From: CAYLZO01 sp964387775
GTDB lineage: Bacteria; Chloroflexota; Anaerolineae; JAAYZQ01
DNA: 48,716 bases
Direction of reading: 5' to 3'
Assembly (NCBI GenBank): GCA_964387775.1
Contig: CAYLZO010000006.1
Location: 1-48,716, forward strand
The translations under genes were made by a program, and so were the position numbers. The notes under the pieces were generated by a model that was not told the origin of the DNA, made no database searches, and was given only the letters and a program-made list of their open reading frames with translations. Shown in pieces: positions 18,505 through 27,178 of this stretch. The stretch's first letter is position 1. The number at the start of each line of letters is the position of its first letter.

Positions 18505-20498
18505 GAGCCGGCGGCCCAACTGTAGAGGGTTCGCTCCTCGACCGGCCGGGCCAGGAAGGCCTCAAAGCGGGCGTCGCCGCTCTGGCCAAAGCGGGCCGGG
18601 TCGTATTCGGGCAGGCCCAGGGCGGCGCGCTTGGCATCGATGTGGGCCAGCGAGCGGCGCACCATCTCCTCCGGGTCGGGCACGAACTCTAGCTTGCCAC
18701 CGGTCAGCGCCTCCCAGCCGCCGCTGAGCAGGTCGGTGATCGCCTGGCTGGCCTCCACCGGCGAGCCGACGCCGAACAGGACGTAGGCCCCCGAGGCGAC
18801 AAAGTAGGCGCCAATGGCCAGCGCCTTTTCGCTCATCCACTCCGGGGCCAGGCCCACCGCCGGCAAGTCGGCGATGTCGTCGCCCAGCCCGCCCTCGGTG
18901 GCCATCTGGGTCAGCACCGTCAGGATGCGCGAGTTGTCCACGCAGGAACCCAGGTGCAGCACCGGCGGGATGCCGATGGCCTCGCATACTTCGCGCAGGC
19001 CCGGCCCGGCCAGGCCTAGCCCTGAGCCTGTCGAAGGAGCCAGGGCCGCCTCGGGCCGCAACAGGCCGTACTTGGCGCTGCCCAGCGCCCCGCAGCCGGT
19101 CTGGGCCACCAACACGTCGTTGCGGATGAATTCGCGCACCAGGTAGGTGTTGGCCTCGTCCTGGGTGACGCGCGGGTTGTTGCAGCCGACGATGCCGGCC
19201 ACGCCCCGGATGCGCCCGGCCATCACCGCGTCGTTCAGCGGGCGGAAGGAGCCGCGATAGTGGCCGCCCTGCATATAGTTCAGGTACTCGTGGGAAAAGC
19301 CGCCGACCAGCGCCTCGCTGAACTGCGGAATGTCCACCTGGCCCCGCTCGGGGAAGGCGTCCACGGCCAGGCGCACGATCCGGCGGGCAATTTCCAGCGC
19401 CCGGCCCTCGTCGAACTCGACGTGTAGCGCGCCGTCGATCTTGACCTTGGGCGAGGTGGTGATCAGCCGGGTGTGGAACTGCTGCGACAGCGGGGCCAGG
19501 GCTTGCATGATGCACTGCACGTCGACGACCATGGCCTCCACGGCGCCGGTCAGCACGGCCAGCTCTTGATTCAAAAAGTTGCCGGCCGAGGGCACGCCCT
19601 GGCGCATCAGCACCTCGTTGGAGGTGCAGCAGATGCCGGCCAGGTTGATGCCCGCCGCGCCTTTCGAGCGGGCATAGTCGAGCAGCTCCGGGTCGTGGAC
19701 GGCGCGCAGGATCATTTCCGACAGGGTAGGCTCGTGGCCGTGGACCAGGAGGTTGACCTCGTCCTCGCGCAGCACGCCCAGGTTGACGCGGGCCTGGCCG
19801 GGGGCCGGGGTGCCGAACAGAATATCGGTCAGGTCGGTGGCGATGAGCGAGCCGCCCCAGCCGTCGGCCAGGGACAGGCGCAGCGCCTGGCGCAGCAGGT
19901 GGTTGGCGTCCTGGTCGTCGCCGATGTGGGTGCGGTGCAGGGTGTCCACCACCTCGCGGTCGATGCCGCGCGGGGCCAGCTCTTTCTCGCGCCACAACGC
20001 CTGGCGGCGGGCCGGGGCGCGGCGCAGGCCGATCAGCTCGCCCTCCTGCTGGCCGAACTGGGCCAGGGCGACGCGGGCCACGTCGGCGGCGACGTCGTTG
20101 GGTTCGCGGCCCTGGGTGGGCACCTCCATCTGCGCGGCCACGGCCAGCAGCTTGGTCACGTCGCGGACGTAATAGTCGGGGGCGTGGCCGGTGGCGGCCT
20201 TGAGCAGGGTCAGGGCCACGTCGCGGCCGTGGTCCGAGTGGGCGGCCGCGCCCACGGCGATGGCCCGCGCCAGGTTGCGGGCGGCCACCGTTTCGAGCGT
20301 CGCGCCGCAGATGCCGGTCTGGCCCGCCTTGACCAGGCGGCAGGGCCCCATGGCGCAGTTTTTGCAGCAGCGGCCATCGGCGCCGATGGGGCAGGGCTTC
20401 ATCTCGTCCACGCGGCTAAAGGCGGTGGAATAGCCCTCGGCTGTGGCCCGTTCCAGGACGGCCAGGGCGGCGGGGTCGATGCTTTTGTTCTTTGTCAT
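18501..20498 (-). CDS. cooS: Anaerobic carbon-monoxide dehydrogenase catalytic subunit
   Basis: A 665-residue Ni-Fe CO dehydrogenase, which oxidises CO with water to CO2, two electrons and two protons at the C-cluster. Visible ligands are RCCKNCAMGPCRL plus GICGA (B and D clusters, residues 44-65), VHGHEPTLSE (C-cluster His), GICCTSNEVL, VDVQCIMQAL, GIVGCNNPR, QTGCGALGSAKYGLL and HLGSCVDNSR. The expected His and five Cys C-cluster ligands are all present, plus SEKALAIGAYFVASGA with the catalytic Lys. Length is normal. ATG at 20498 follows GAGGAGGAATAAC, so it is chosen over 20513. No CooF, CooC or ACS gene is in the window. A palindromic repeat adds residues APSTGSGLGL in frame. Confidence 0.96.
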   Translation of the reverse strand: MTKNKSIDPAALAVLERATAEGYSTAFSRVDEMKPCPIGADGRCCKNCAMGPCRLVKAGQTGICGATLETVAARNLARAIAVGAAAHSDHGRDVALTLLKAATGHAPDYYVRDVTKLLAVAAQMEVPTQGREPNDVAADVARVALAQFGQQEGELIGLRRAPARRQALWREKELAPRGIDREVVDTLHRTHIGDDQDANHLLRQALRLSLADGWGGSLIATDLTDILFGTPAPGQARVNLGVLREDEVNLLVHGHEPTLSEMILRAVHDPELLDYARSKGAAGINLAGICCTSNEVLMRQGVPSAGNFLNQELAVLTGAVEAMVVDVQCIMQALAPLSQQFHTRLITTSPKVKIDGALHVEFDEGRALEIARRIVRLAVDAFPERGQVDIPQFSEALVGGFSHEYLNYMQGGHYRGSFRPLNDAVMAGRIRGVAGIVGCNNPRVTQDEANTYLVREFIRNDVLVAQTGCGALGSAKYGLLRPEAALAPSTGSGLGLAGPGLREVCEAIGIPPVLHLGSCVDNSRILTVLTQMATEGGLGDDIADLPAVGLAPEWMSEKALAIGAYFVASGAYVLFGVGSPVEASQAITDLLSGGWEALTGGKLEFVPDPEEMVRRSLAHIDAKRAALGLPEYDPARFGQSGDARFEAFLARPVEERTLYSWAAGS
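19015..19040. repeat. Intragenic palindromic repeat in cooS
   Basis: CCCTGAGCCTGTCGAAGG (19020-19037) is the same unit as at 4846-4880. It is read on the minus strand as PSTGSGLGL, between LLRPEAAL and GPGLREV, on a surface loop region near the GCGALGSAKYGLL motif. The enzyme frame and all metal ligands are intact. Confidence 0.8.
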
Positions 20499-20509
20499 GT
20501 TATTCCTCC

Positions 20510-20758
20510 TCATTCGGCCCGGCCGATGCGTACTCGCCAGGCCTCCGGCCCCTGCTCCATATAGTCCCAGATGAACTGGTTCGGGCGCTCGTACATGAAC
20601 GTGTAGTGCAGCGGTCGGGGGTCGTGGTCGTTGATCAGCAGGAACGCCTCGCCTGGCTCCAGGTCCTCAAAAATCTGGTAGACCTGCGGATGGCGCTCGG
20701 CTGGCGGGAGTGGACGCAGGTCCAGCTCGGTCTTGATGTCTTTCTCCGATTTACTCAT
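20510..20758 (-). CDS. DUF2249 domain protein
   Basis: An 82-residue DUF2249 protein: LDLRPLPPAERHPQVYQIFE, then GEAFLLINDHDPRPLHYTFM, YERPNQFIWDYMEQGPEAWR and VRIGR. The DLRPLPPxxRHPxIFxxFxxL and NDHDPxPLxYQ signatures are clear. The fold is TusA-like; members often sit beside hemerythrins, nitrite/NO-stress genes or redox enzymes, and their role is unknown. Its stop lies 12 bp before the cooS start and overlaps the cooS ribosome binding site, so translation is coupled. ATG at 20758 has AGGAGAGGAACCC before it. Confidence 0.9.
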   Translation of the reverse strand: MSKSEKDIKTELDLRPLPPAERHPQVYQIFEDLEPGEAFLLINDHDPRPLHYTFMYERPNQFIWDYMEQGPEAWRVRIGRAE

Positions 20759-20774
20759 GGGTTCCTCTCCTTTG

Positions 20775-20835
20775 GGGCAAGTTGCAAACTTGCCCTACGT
20801 TTCAGTTGCTCGTGGCGCAATTTTGTAAATTGCGC
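20775..20835. repeat. Pair of 9-3-9 palindromes at the flavoprotein gene end
   Basis: GGGCAAGTT-GCA-AACTTGCCC (20775-20795) and GCGCAATTT-TGT-AAATTGCGC (20815-20835) are two perfect 9-bp stems with 3-nt loops. The second lies inside the last codons of the flavoprotein gene (read as RAIYKIAP). The first begins at its stop. They may form a terminator or attenuator between the flavoprotein and DUF2249 genes. Confidence 0.6.
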
Positions 20836-22177
20836 GTGAGTCGGCCCCGGCCCACGCTTTGGCCAACCCGACGGCGGCCGCCGGGTGGAACAGCCTGCGG
20901 GCGATAGCTCGATACGAGGCATCGCCGCTGAGGATCGCCCAGAGGGCCGGCTGCCAATGCCGCGAGCGGACGGGCAGCTCCCCTTCGACTAGCTCAGGGC
21001 TGGCTCCTTCGACTGGCTCAGGGCCGGCTCCTTCGGTGGCCAGCGCGGCCAGCACCGCCCGCCCCAGGCGCGGCGAGCGCTGGACCCGAGCCCACAGGCT
21101 GAACAACAGCCGCCCAAAGCGATTGTCGCTCTCGATGGCGCGGCAGGTGGGCGCATAGCCCCCGGCCAAGTCCCGGGCCCCGACCCCCTGCCGGACGGCG
21201 GTTTGCGCCGCAGCCTGGGCGGTGTGAAAAGCCGAGCCGATGCCGTCCTTGTATAGCCGGGTGACGGCCGCGTCGCCCACGGCGACAAAACGGTCGGCGA
21301 AAACGCCCCGCGCCGCCTGGACGATGATCTGGGGGCGACAGCCGCACAGGCGGGGCGCCGGCTCGCGGAGCACGGCCTGGACCTCCGGGTCGGCCACGAA
21401 CCGGCGCACCGAACCGCCGGGCAGCTCGCGGCCCAGGATCGAAATGCTCACAAAGCGACCCTTGGGCACCAGGGCGGCGAACACGAGACCGGCTAGGCCG
21501 TCGAGAAAGACGTGAGCCGTGGCCGGCGAGTCGGCAGCGGCGGTTGGCTCCCGCCGGTACATCTCGCCCTGGGCCATTCGCTCGGTGCGCGGCGGGCGGT
21601 AGGCCAGGCCGGTCAGCTCGGGCAGACGACCGTTGGCGCCCGTGGCCAGGACGACGAGGTCGGCGGTCTGGCGGCCGCTGGCCGTCCGGACCTCGGGCCG
21701 CGCAGGGCCAAAGTCCAGGCTCTCGACGTATTCGTGGATCACGGTGGCGCCCCGCGCGACGGCTTCCGCCAGCAGCCAGCCGTCAAAACTGACAGGGGTG
21801 TCCATCTCGGCGCGCTGCGGGCCGCCGCCCCGGTACACGGTCACGGGCAGCGGCCCCGATCCCGGCGCGGGGACCAGGGCCACCTGCCCGGCCAGATGCA
21901 GCGCGAACCGGTCGATGCGCCCCATCTGGACCTCGGGCGGCAGGCGCAGGCCCGCCGCGGCCAGGCTCGACAACAGCGACGGCGACAGGATGCCGGCGCT
22001 CATGTTGCAGCCGGTCGGCCCCTGGGCCGAAAACGTCTTGGGCTCAAAGATGGTCACGGCCAGTTGTCGCCCGGCCTGCCGGGCCGCCGCCAGGACGTGG
22101 ATGGCGAAAAAGCTGCCGGCCGGCCCGCCGCCGACGGTGGCGACGTGGGCGCCGTCAGTCAGTTCCAGATGGGTCAC
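20795..22177 (-). CDS. Geranylgeranyl-reductase-like FAD-dependent oxidoreductase
   Basis: A 460-residue flavoprotein. HVATVGGGPAGSFFAIHVL is the FAD-binding GxGxxG motif at residues 11-29. The 45-60 segment FEPKTFSAQGPTGCNMSAGI carries the Cys-containing region seen in geranylgeranyl reductases. LVVLATGANGRLPELTG is the ATG motif and RFVAVGDAAVTRLYKDGIGS the second FAD motif. Such enzymes reduce isoprenoid chains or other unsaturated substrates. Start is GTG at 22177 with AGGATGAA upstream. It precedes DUF2249 and cooS, so an electron-transfer link with CO oxidation is possible. Residues near 395-410 (GPEPVEGASPELVEGE) are repeat-derived. Confidence 0.85.
   Translation of the reverse strand: MTHLELTDGAHVATVGGGPAGSFFAIHVLAAARQAGRQLAVTIFEPKTFSAQGPTGCNMSAGILSPSLLSSLAAAGLRLPPEVQMGRIDRFALHLAGQVALVPAPGSGPLPVTVYRGGGPQRAEMDTPVSFDGWLLAEAVARGATVIHEYVESLDFGPARPEVRTASGRQTADLVVLATGANGRLPELTGLAYRPPRTERMAQGEMYRREPTAAADSPATAHVFLDGLAGLVFAALVPKGRFVSISILGRELPGGSVRRFVADPEVQAVLREPAPRLCGCRPQIIVQAARGVFADRFVAVGDAAVTRLYKDGIGSAFHTAQAAAQTAVRQGVGARDLAGGYAPTCRAIESDNRFGRLLFSLWARVQRSPRLGRAVLAALATEGAGPEPVEGASPELVEGELPVRSRHWQPALWAILSGDASYRAIARRLFHPAAAVGLAKAWAGADSRAIYKIAPRATET
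20982..21036. repeat. Intragenic palindromic repeat, two and a half units
   Basis: CCTTCGACTAGCTCAGGG (20982-20999), CCTTCGACTGGCTCAGGG (21006-21023) and a partial third copy lie in the flavoprotein gene, giving PEPVEGASPELVEGE on the minus strand. Frame is preserved; the insertion sits between LAALATEGAG and LPVRSRHWQPAL. Confidence 0.85.
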
Positions 22178-22224
22178 ACTTCATCCTGAATCATACGGTG
22201 CCCCTCCGCCCTTTTTCGGGGCAG

Positions 22225-23487
22225 TCATGGATTCCTTTGCACCAGCGGCAAAAAGACGCGACGCATGGGCGGGTTGGCCGGGTCGTATTCGTAGGCCCCG
22301 ATGTCGCAGGTCGCCGTGCCGTTCTGGTCGCCATCGAGGGGCCGGGCCACACCCCGCTGGTCGGTGGCCGGGCAGCCGGCGTTGGTCCCCTGATCGAGGG
22401 CCGGGCTGTCGGGCCATATCACGTGGGTTTGTGTCTCCCCCCCATTGTCCCCCAGCGGCCCGAGTTTGGGATCGCTGTTCGTCGAGTCGCTCGCCTGGTT
22501 GAGGCCACAACTGTTGGTGCTTTCCAGGTTGTAACCCTGCGACATCAGGGCAACCACGCCAAAGCTGGAGGTGTCGCAGTTGTCGCCGCCGTCGTTGTTC
22601 CCGGCCAGGATGCTGTTTTTGATGTGAAACGTACCGGTGTTAAAGACGCCAAAACCCGAGTTGTGGGCGACGGTGCTATTGAGGGCAGACAGGGTGGAAG
22701 GGTCCACGTTGGCAATCCCCAGGCCCGTATTGCCGCTGATGGTGACGTTAACCAGGGTGACGGCGCCGCCGTTCCGGCTGTGAATTCCGCCGGCCTGGCC
22801 CTCTGCTCCCCTATCGTTGTGGGACAGGGTGACCTTGTCCAGCGATACCTGCCCCCCATCGTTAAAGATTCCACCGCCCCCGCGGTCGGCGACGTTGTGG
22901 CTGATGGCGCTCTTGGTTACGGTCAAGGTCCCCGAATTAAAGATGCCGCCGCCCAGATCGCTGTTGGTATTGGCGGTGACGACGCTGTCAGAGACGGACA
23001 ACGCCTCGCTGTTATAGATGCCCCCCGAGTTGCCGGCCCTGTTCTGCACCGTGACGCCGGACAGCGTCACGTGCAGCAGGCGAGAGACGTCATCGATAAA
23101 CAGCACGCTAAAGTTGCCGTCGCCATCCAGGATCGTCTGCCCGGCGCCGGCGCCCACAAAGTGGAGGCTCTTGTCGACCCACACGTTCTCAACGTAGGCG
23201 CCGGCGGCGATCTGGATCGTGTCGCCATCGGCCGCGTGGTCATGGGCCTGCCACAGCGTCCGGCAGGCGGTGGCCGCCGACAGACAGTCGTTGCCGTCGT
23301 TTCCGGTGTTGGCGTCCACGTACCACGTGGTCGCCGAGGGCGCGGCCGGCGATGACTGCGCCCACAAGGGGTCAGCCCGCCCGCCCGCGCCGGCCAAAGC
23401 CGGCAACAAAAGCGACAACAAAAGCCAGCGTGCGATCTTGAGGCCGTGGTCGTGATTTACGCGTTGTTTTCGAGGCTCGACAGTCAT
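22225..23487 (-). CDS. Secreted parallel beta-helix protein with choice-of-anchor Q domain
   Basis: A 420-residue exported protein. MTVEPRKQRVNHDHGLKIAR precedes the hydrophobic WLLLSLLLPALAGAG, a signal peptide. TWYVDANTGNDGNDCLSAAT begins a right-handed beta-helix with repeats such as GGIYNSEALSVSDSVVTANT and GGGIFNSGTLTVTKSAISHN. C-terminal QRGVARPLDGDQNGTATCDI plus GAYEY is the choice-of-anchor Q signature, and the end is RRVFLPLVQRNP, a tail shared by other secreted proteins here. Likely an adhesin or polysaccharide-binding protein. ATG at 23487 has GGAGAATAAATC before it. Confidence 0.9.
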   Translation of the reverse strand: MTVEPRKQRVNHDHGLKIARWLLLSLLLPALAGAGGRADPLWAQSSPAAPSATTWYVDANTGNDGNDCLSAATACRTLWQAHDHAADGDTIQIAAGAYVENVWVDKSLHFVGAGAGQTILDGDGNFSVLFIDDVSRLLHVTLSGVTVQNRAGNSGGIYNSEALSVSDSVVTANTNSDLGGGIFNSGTLTVTKSAISHNVADRGGGGIFNDGGQVSLDKVTLSHNDRGAEGQAGGIHSRNGGAVTLVNVTISGNTGLGIANVDPSTLSALNSTVAHNSGFGVFNTGTFHIKNSILAGNNDGGDNCDTSSFGVVALMSQGYNLESTNSCGLNQASDSTNSDPKLGPLGDNGGETQTHVIWPDSPALDQGTNAGCPATDQRGVARPLDGDQNGTATCDIGAYEYDPANPPMRRVFLPLVQRNP

Positions 23488-23588
23488 GATTTATTCTCCT
23501 GTTGTATCCTTCTTGCTCAATTCATGCTTAAAGCATGTCATTCTCGTTACCGTCAGTACATCAAGCCGGCGGACTCGACTGCCACGTA

Positions 23589-23890
23589 CTCTGGCTGTGA
23601 CACGGTCTCCGCTCTGGCTGTGGCCGGTCTCTGCTCTGGCTGTGGCCGGTCTCTGACCGTGCCACNNNNNNNNNNNNNNNNNNNNNNNNNNNNNNNNNNN
23701 NNNNNNNNNNNNNNNNNNNNNNNNNNNNNNNNNNNNNNNNNNNNNNNNNNNNNNNNNNNNNNNNNGCTCTGGCTGTGGCCGGTCTCTGCTCTGGCTGTGG
23801 CCGGTCTCTGACCGTGCCACCTCTGGCTGTGGCCGGTCTCCGACCGTGCCACCACCCCAGGCTCGGTCAGGAGACCGGCCTGAGCAGTCA
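23589..23890. repeat. Repeat cluster CTGGCTGTGGCCGGTCTC, with a 100-N gap
   Basis: Several copies of a unit starting CTCTGGCTGTGGCCGGTCTC and continuing CGACCGTGCCAC lie on both sides of 100 N (23666-23765). The last copy continues into CCAGGCTCGGTCAGGAGACC and GGCCTGAGCAG, so that GGCCGGTCTCC and GGAGACCGGCC form an inverted pair. Other copies, all in this orientation, are at 28957-28999, 34802-34865 and 34928-34991. The assembly gap is very likely caused by the repeat. Nothing else is seen in 23488-23901. Confidence 0.85.
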
Positions 23891-23901
23891 CGCCGGCGAA
23901 C

Positions 23902-26439
23902 TCAACTGCCACGTACTATCACGGGCAAATACATCATCCGGTCAGGACGTCCCCTTCCGTCGCCGATCTGCAACAAGCCGCCGCTATCGGCCTGGAAGTC
24001 GCCCCCCAAACTGACGGTCACCTGCACTTCGCTGCCCACCGTCTGGGTCACCACGTCGTAGGCGCCGTTGGGGGTCAGGCCGGTGATCAGGTGGGTTTGG
24101 GCCGTGTTGGAGACACGATAGGTCAGGCTGCCAAAGACGGTGTCGAGATCGACCGGAAACAACACGACGGTGTCGTCCACCAACGCGCCGGCAAAGGGGG
24201 CGCCGCTGCTGCTCTGCACCAGGGTCGCCGCGTCGGCGCTGGCCCCGGCGTCGGCGCCTTGCAGCACGTTCAAGAAGCGCACGTCCACCGGACCGCCCCC
24301 TTCGACTTTGCTCAGGACAGGGGACGCTTCCACCTTGAGCCGGTACTGCATCGTCTCATCGACGGCCACCTCGTCCGGAAAGGGCTCCATCGCCACGGCC
24401 GTCGGCGTGGTGTTCGCCGGCAGCAGCGTTGTGACAAAGAGTTGCTGCCCGCCGGCCGTGGCGGCAGTGGCCCGGTTGCCGGCGAGGGTCGGCTGCTCGG
24501 GGAGATTGAGCCAGAATCGTTTGAAACGGCCGTCCGTTTTTGAAGTGGCCCGGTCGTACACGACGATGTGATCCGGTTGCAGCCACACCAGCGAGCGGCT
24601 GGCGTGGGAGATGTCGTCCGACAGCAAATCCGAGGCGTTGTAGAGATCGGTGGCGTCGCCGCTGACGTACACGTAGCCGTCCCCAAAGCTGTGGGCCAGC
24701 AGTTCGCCATCGCCGTCGTTGGTGTACATGTATTGCGAACCGTGCCGGTAACAATTGTATAAAAAGTCGTCGGGGTCGAGGTCGAGCGGGTCGTTTTCCA
24801 ACGCCAGGCCGTTGTGATAGTCGGAGCGACCGATGTTGCAGCCCCACGGTTCCTGGGAACCATCCCAGCCCACGCGCGATTTGGTCAGCCATTCGCCGTC
24901 TCGATAAAAACCGAACTGGTTTCCCTCGGCCAGTTGGTGGTCGATCTTGATCCAACCGATCAGGTAACTGAGCCAGGCTGCGTCCTGGCTCCAATCGGTG
25001 CGCGCCAGGAGACGCCCCAGGCCCGGGGCGAGATAGTTGGGAGACATTCCAACGTGCGGGTCCGCGGGCGCCGCCGCGTCCGGGTCGAACAACATAAAGT
25101 ACAGGATCGCGTCTCGGAATACCTCGGTCCCGGCGATGCGAGCGAGCAAGCGGGACTCGCCTCCCGGCGGGATGTAGGTCTGTATCCAGCGGACCGCGTC
25201 CAGGCGGGAAGCGTTGTTGGTGTAAGCGTCGTACAGCCCCAGGGGGCCGAACACGCCGACAAAGTCCGGCGCCCAGTATTCTTGCCCGTCGCCGTACCAC
25301 GCCGGGCGGTACACCTGTTCCAGCCACGACGATCCGGTTTCGGCCCGCGGGCTGAGGGAGTGGAGATAAGCCGGGATGGTTTCGTCCCAGAACGGGTTGC
25401 CGCGCCAGTCCACCTGCGCGCCCCAGTCAGCGGGATCGTCCTCCCCGGCAGTGTGCAAGGCGAGCAAGAATTGGGCCGTGTAGCCGAGGGATTCCGGGCC
25501 GTACTGCCACCCCTCCGCGGAGAGACCGCCGCGCGCTTCGGTGCGGAGCAGGTGGTCGACCACGTATAACCACGCGCCGGTGGCGTTTTCAAGGTACGCG
25601 CCCAGCTCACCGTTGGGGTCATCGGCCGGGTCGAGGGCCATGCTCATCAGGCCGATCTGCCGCATGTGGGCCATGTAATAGTTGTTGGCCGCCCAGCGGA
25701 CGCGCAGCGTGTCGTTGATGAGGACGGGGTCGTTGACCACGCCCACCGGCTCCGGGTGGTTGAAAGAGGTGACGGCCGCGTTCAGGTTTTCGTCGACCCA
25801 ACGCAGGAATACCTGGCGGATGGTGGCCTTGTCTTGCGTGGTCAAGTAGGGGTAAATCCAGTCCACGGTCAGGGGAAAGCCCTCGCCCCACCAGCGCGAG
25901 CGATCGTAGGTGGAAAAGTCGGGATCGCGGAAGGGCCGGCCGGAGGCCGCGCCCTTGGCCGCCTCGTTCATGACGTACATCAGCAGCGTGCGGGCGCGCC
26001 CGGCATAGTCGTCGCGCGTCGCCGGGTCGTTTTCGATCAAGGACATAAAGGCGAACAACTGGGCATACATTTCGTTGGGATACTGTTCCCAGGTGATGCC
26101 GCCCTCGTCACCGCCGGGCAGGTTGCCGTCGTCCATCTCGACCTTGGCGTTGGCGGCCAGGGCGGCCAGCCCGTCCTGGTAGACGGGGTTGCTGTCCACG
26201 GCCCAGGCGCGCAAGCGAGGCAAATCTGACGCACGCACCCACAAGCGAGGATGGTCGGCAAATTGCTGGTTGTCTGATTCGGTTTGTGTGGGCGTGTCGG
26301 AGAGTGCGGCTGTATTTGTGACCGTAGCGCTAACCGTTGACGACAAGGGCTGGTCCCCTCTACTGCAACCAGCACCCAATAAAACAACAAACAGAAATGG
26401 CAGCGCCAACTTGTAGCTGTCAAGATATGTAATTCGCAT
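23902..26439 (-). CDS. Large heparinase-like lipoprotein with YLPVIVR tail
   Basis: An 845-residue exported protein. MRITYLDSYKLALPFLFVVL then LGAGC is a lipobox (Cys 25), followed by a Ser/Thr linker. FADHPRLWVRASDLPRLRAW opens an alpha-helical domain rich in Trp and Tyr, typical of heparinase/alginate-lyase-like proteins. Residues 490-680 (GWIKIDHQLAEGNQFGFYRD, DISHASRSLVWLQPDHIVVY) resemble the heparinase II/III-type C-terminal beta domain. The end is DRMMYLPVIVRGS. A palindromic repeat adds SPVLSKVEGG (24298-24318). Polysaccharide lyase activity is plausible but no catalytic residue can be assigned. The ribosome binding site is GGAG about 6 nt before the ATG. Confidence 0.8.
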   Translation of the reverse strand: MRITYLDSYKLALPFLFVVLLGAGCSRGDQPLSSTVSATVTNTAALSDTPTQTESDNQQFADHPRLWVRASDLPRLRAWAVDSNPVYQDGLAALAANAKVEMDDGNLPGGDEGGITWEQYPNEMYAQLFAFMSLIENDPATRDDYAGRARTLLMYVMNEAAKGAASGRPFRDPDFSTYDRSRWWGEGFPLTVDWIYPYLTTQDKATIRQVFLRWVDENLNAAVTSFNHPEPVGVVNDPVLINDTLRVRWAANNYYMAHMRQIGLMSMALDPADDPNGELGAYLENATGAWLYVVDHLLRTEARGGLSAEGWQYGPESLGYTAQFLLALHTAGEDDPADWGAQVDWRGNPFWDETIPAYLHSLSPRAETGSSWLEQVYRPAWYGDGQEYWAPDFVGVFGPLGLYDAYTNNASRLDAVRWIQTYIPPGGESRLLARIAGTEVFRDAILYFMLFDPDAAAPADPHVGMSPNYLAPGLGRLLARTDWSQDAAWLSYLIGWIKIDHQLAEGNQFGFYRDGEWLTKSRVGWDGSQEPWGCNIGRSDYHNGLALENDPLDLDPDDFLYNCYRHGSQYMYTNDGDGELLAHSFGDGYVYVSGDATDLYNASDLLSDDISHASRSLVWLQPDHIVVYDRATSKTDGRFKRFWLNLPEQPTLAGNRATAATAGGQQLFVTTLLPANTTPTAVAMEPFPDEVAVDETMQYRLKVEASPVLSKVEGGGPVDVRFLNVLQGADAGASADAATLVQSSSGAPFAGALVDDTVVLFPVDLDTVFGSLTYRVSNTAQTHLITGLTPNGAYDVVTQTVGSEVQVTVSLGGDFQADSGGLLQIGDGRGRPDRMMYLPVIVRGS
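24298..24318. repeat. Intragenic palindromic repeat in the lipoprotein gene
   Basis: CCCTTCGACTTTGCTCAGGAC is one PEPVEG-type unit, translated on the minus strand as SPVLSKVEGG in a loop between RLKVEA and GPVDVRFLN of the heparinase-like lipoprotein. Confidence 0.8.
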
Positions 26440-26559
26440 GATTCATCTCCAATGTCCGCTCTTGAAACGGCCGTATGATTTAACCCCAATTTCGCTATCG
26501 GAAACTTTTCAGTAGAGTGCTCGCTACGGCCCGGCTAGACTGGAGACATATCTCCTCCT

Positions 26560-27138
26560 TCAGGTTAAACTGTAGTAGGCCCCACCGGCGCAGGCCCGGC
26601 AGAGCAGGTGGCCGTTGTTCCGCACCTCGCGGCGATCGTTGATCGCCTTGCCGCAGCGGTGGCAGCGCACCCGGCTGCCCGGTGGTCCGGGCCGATCCTC
26701 CTCCGGCACGGCCAGCCGCACCTGTTGGATGGTCAGCAACTCTTCATCGGGCATGACCCGGTAGGCGACCTTTTGCACCTCGTGGCGGTTGCCGTTCACG
26801 CCCGGCGCGTAGAGCCTGGCCCGCTCGCGGGCCTCCTCCAGGGCGGCCACCCGCACCGCCCGGCCGGTGGCGGTGTCGACAAAGGTGGCGGCCATTTTGC
26901 CATAGTCCACGAACTTTAGGGTGCGTTTGCCCAGCCGGCAGCCGGTCACGGCGCTGATGGCGTCGGCAGCGCAGCGGTCGATCTCGACGTAGACCAGCAG
27001 CCGTTTGCCGTTCAACGGCTCGTCAATGCCCAGCGCCCGGCAACCGGCCAGGGCCATGCGCACGCCCAACACCTGGCCGGGGCACAGGTGGCCGTGGGCG
27101 GTGGCGGCTTTTTCCAGCAGCGTGTGCAAGTCTCTCAT
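26560..27138 (-). CDS. FmdE-family protein with C-terminal zinc ribbon
   Basis: A 192-residue protein. AHGHLCPGQVLGVRMALAGC is the conserved FmdE start (the name is from subunit E of formylmethanofuran dehydrogenase), followed by VYVEIDRCAADAISAVTGCR and KRTLKFVDYGKMAATFVDT. The C-terminus VRCHRCGKAINDRREV plus LCRACAGG is a zinc ribbon. Bacterial FmdE proteins are linked to molybdenum or tungsten enzymes but have no settled function. Here it is the last gene of the nitrate-reductase cluster, 41 bp after the SLAC1-like channel. ATG at 27138 is chosen because GGGAGG lies 6 nt upstream; the ATG at 27144 abuts it. Confidence 0.88.
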   Translation of the reverse strand: MRDLHTLLEKAATAHGHLCPGQVLGVRMALAGCRALGIDEPLNGKRLLVYVEIDRCAADAISAVTGCRLGKRTLKFVDYGKMAATFVDTATGRAVRVAALEEARERARLYAPGVNGNRHEVQKVAYRVMPDEELLTIQQVRLAVPEEDRPGPPGSRVRCHRCGKAINDRREVRNNGHLLCRACAGGAYYSLT

Positions 27139-27178
27139 CCCCATCCTCCCGTCGACAGACCTTTCGGCGTCGGCCCTA

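Noticed and set aside
23589..23890. CRISPR array
   Set aside because: The repeat units are of variable length, partly adjacent without spacers, and form their own palindrome; no cas genes are present.
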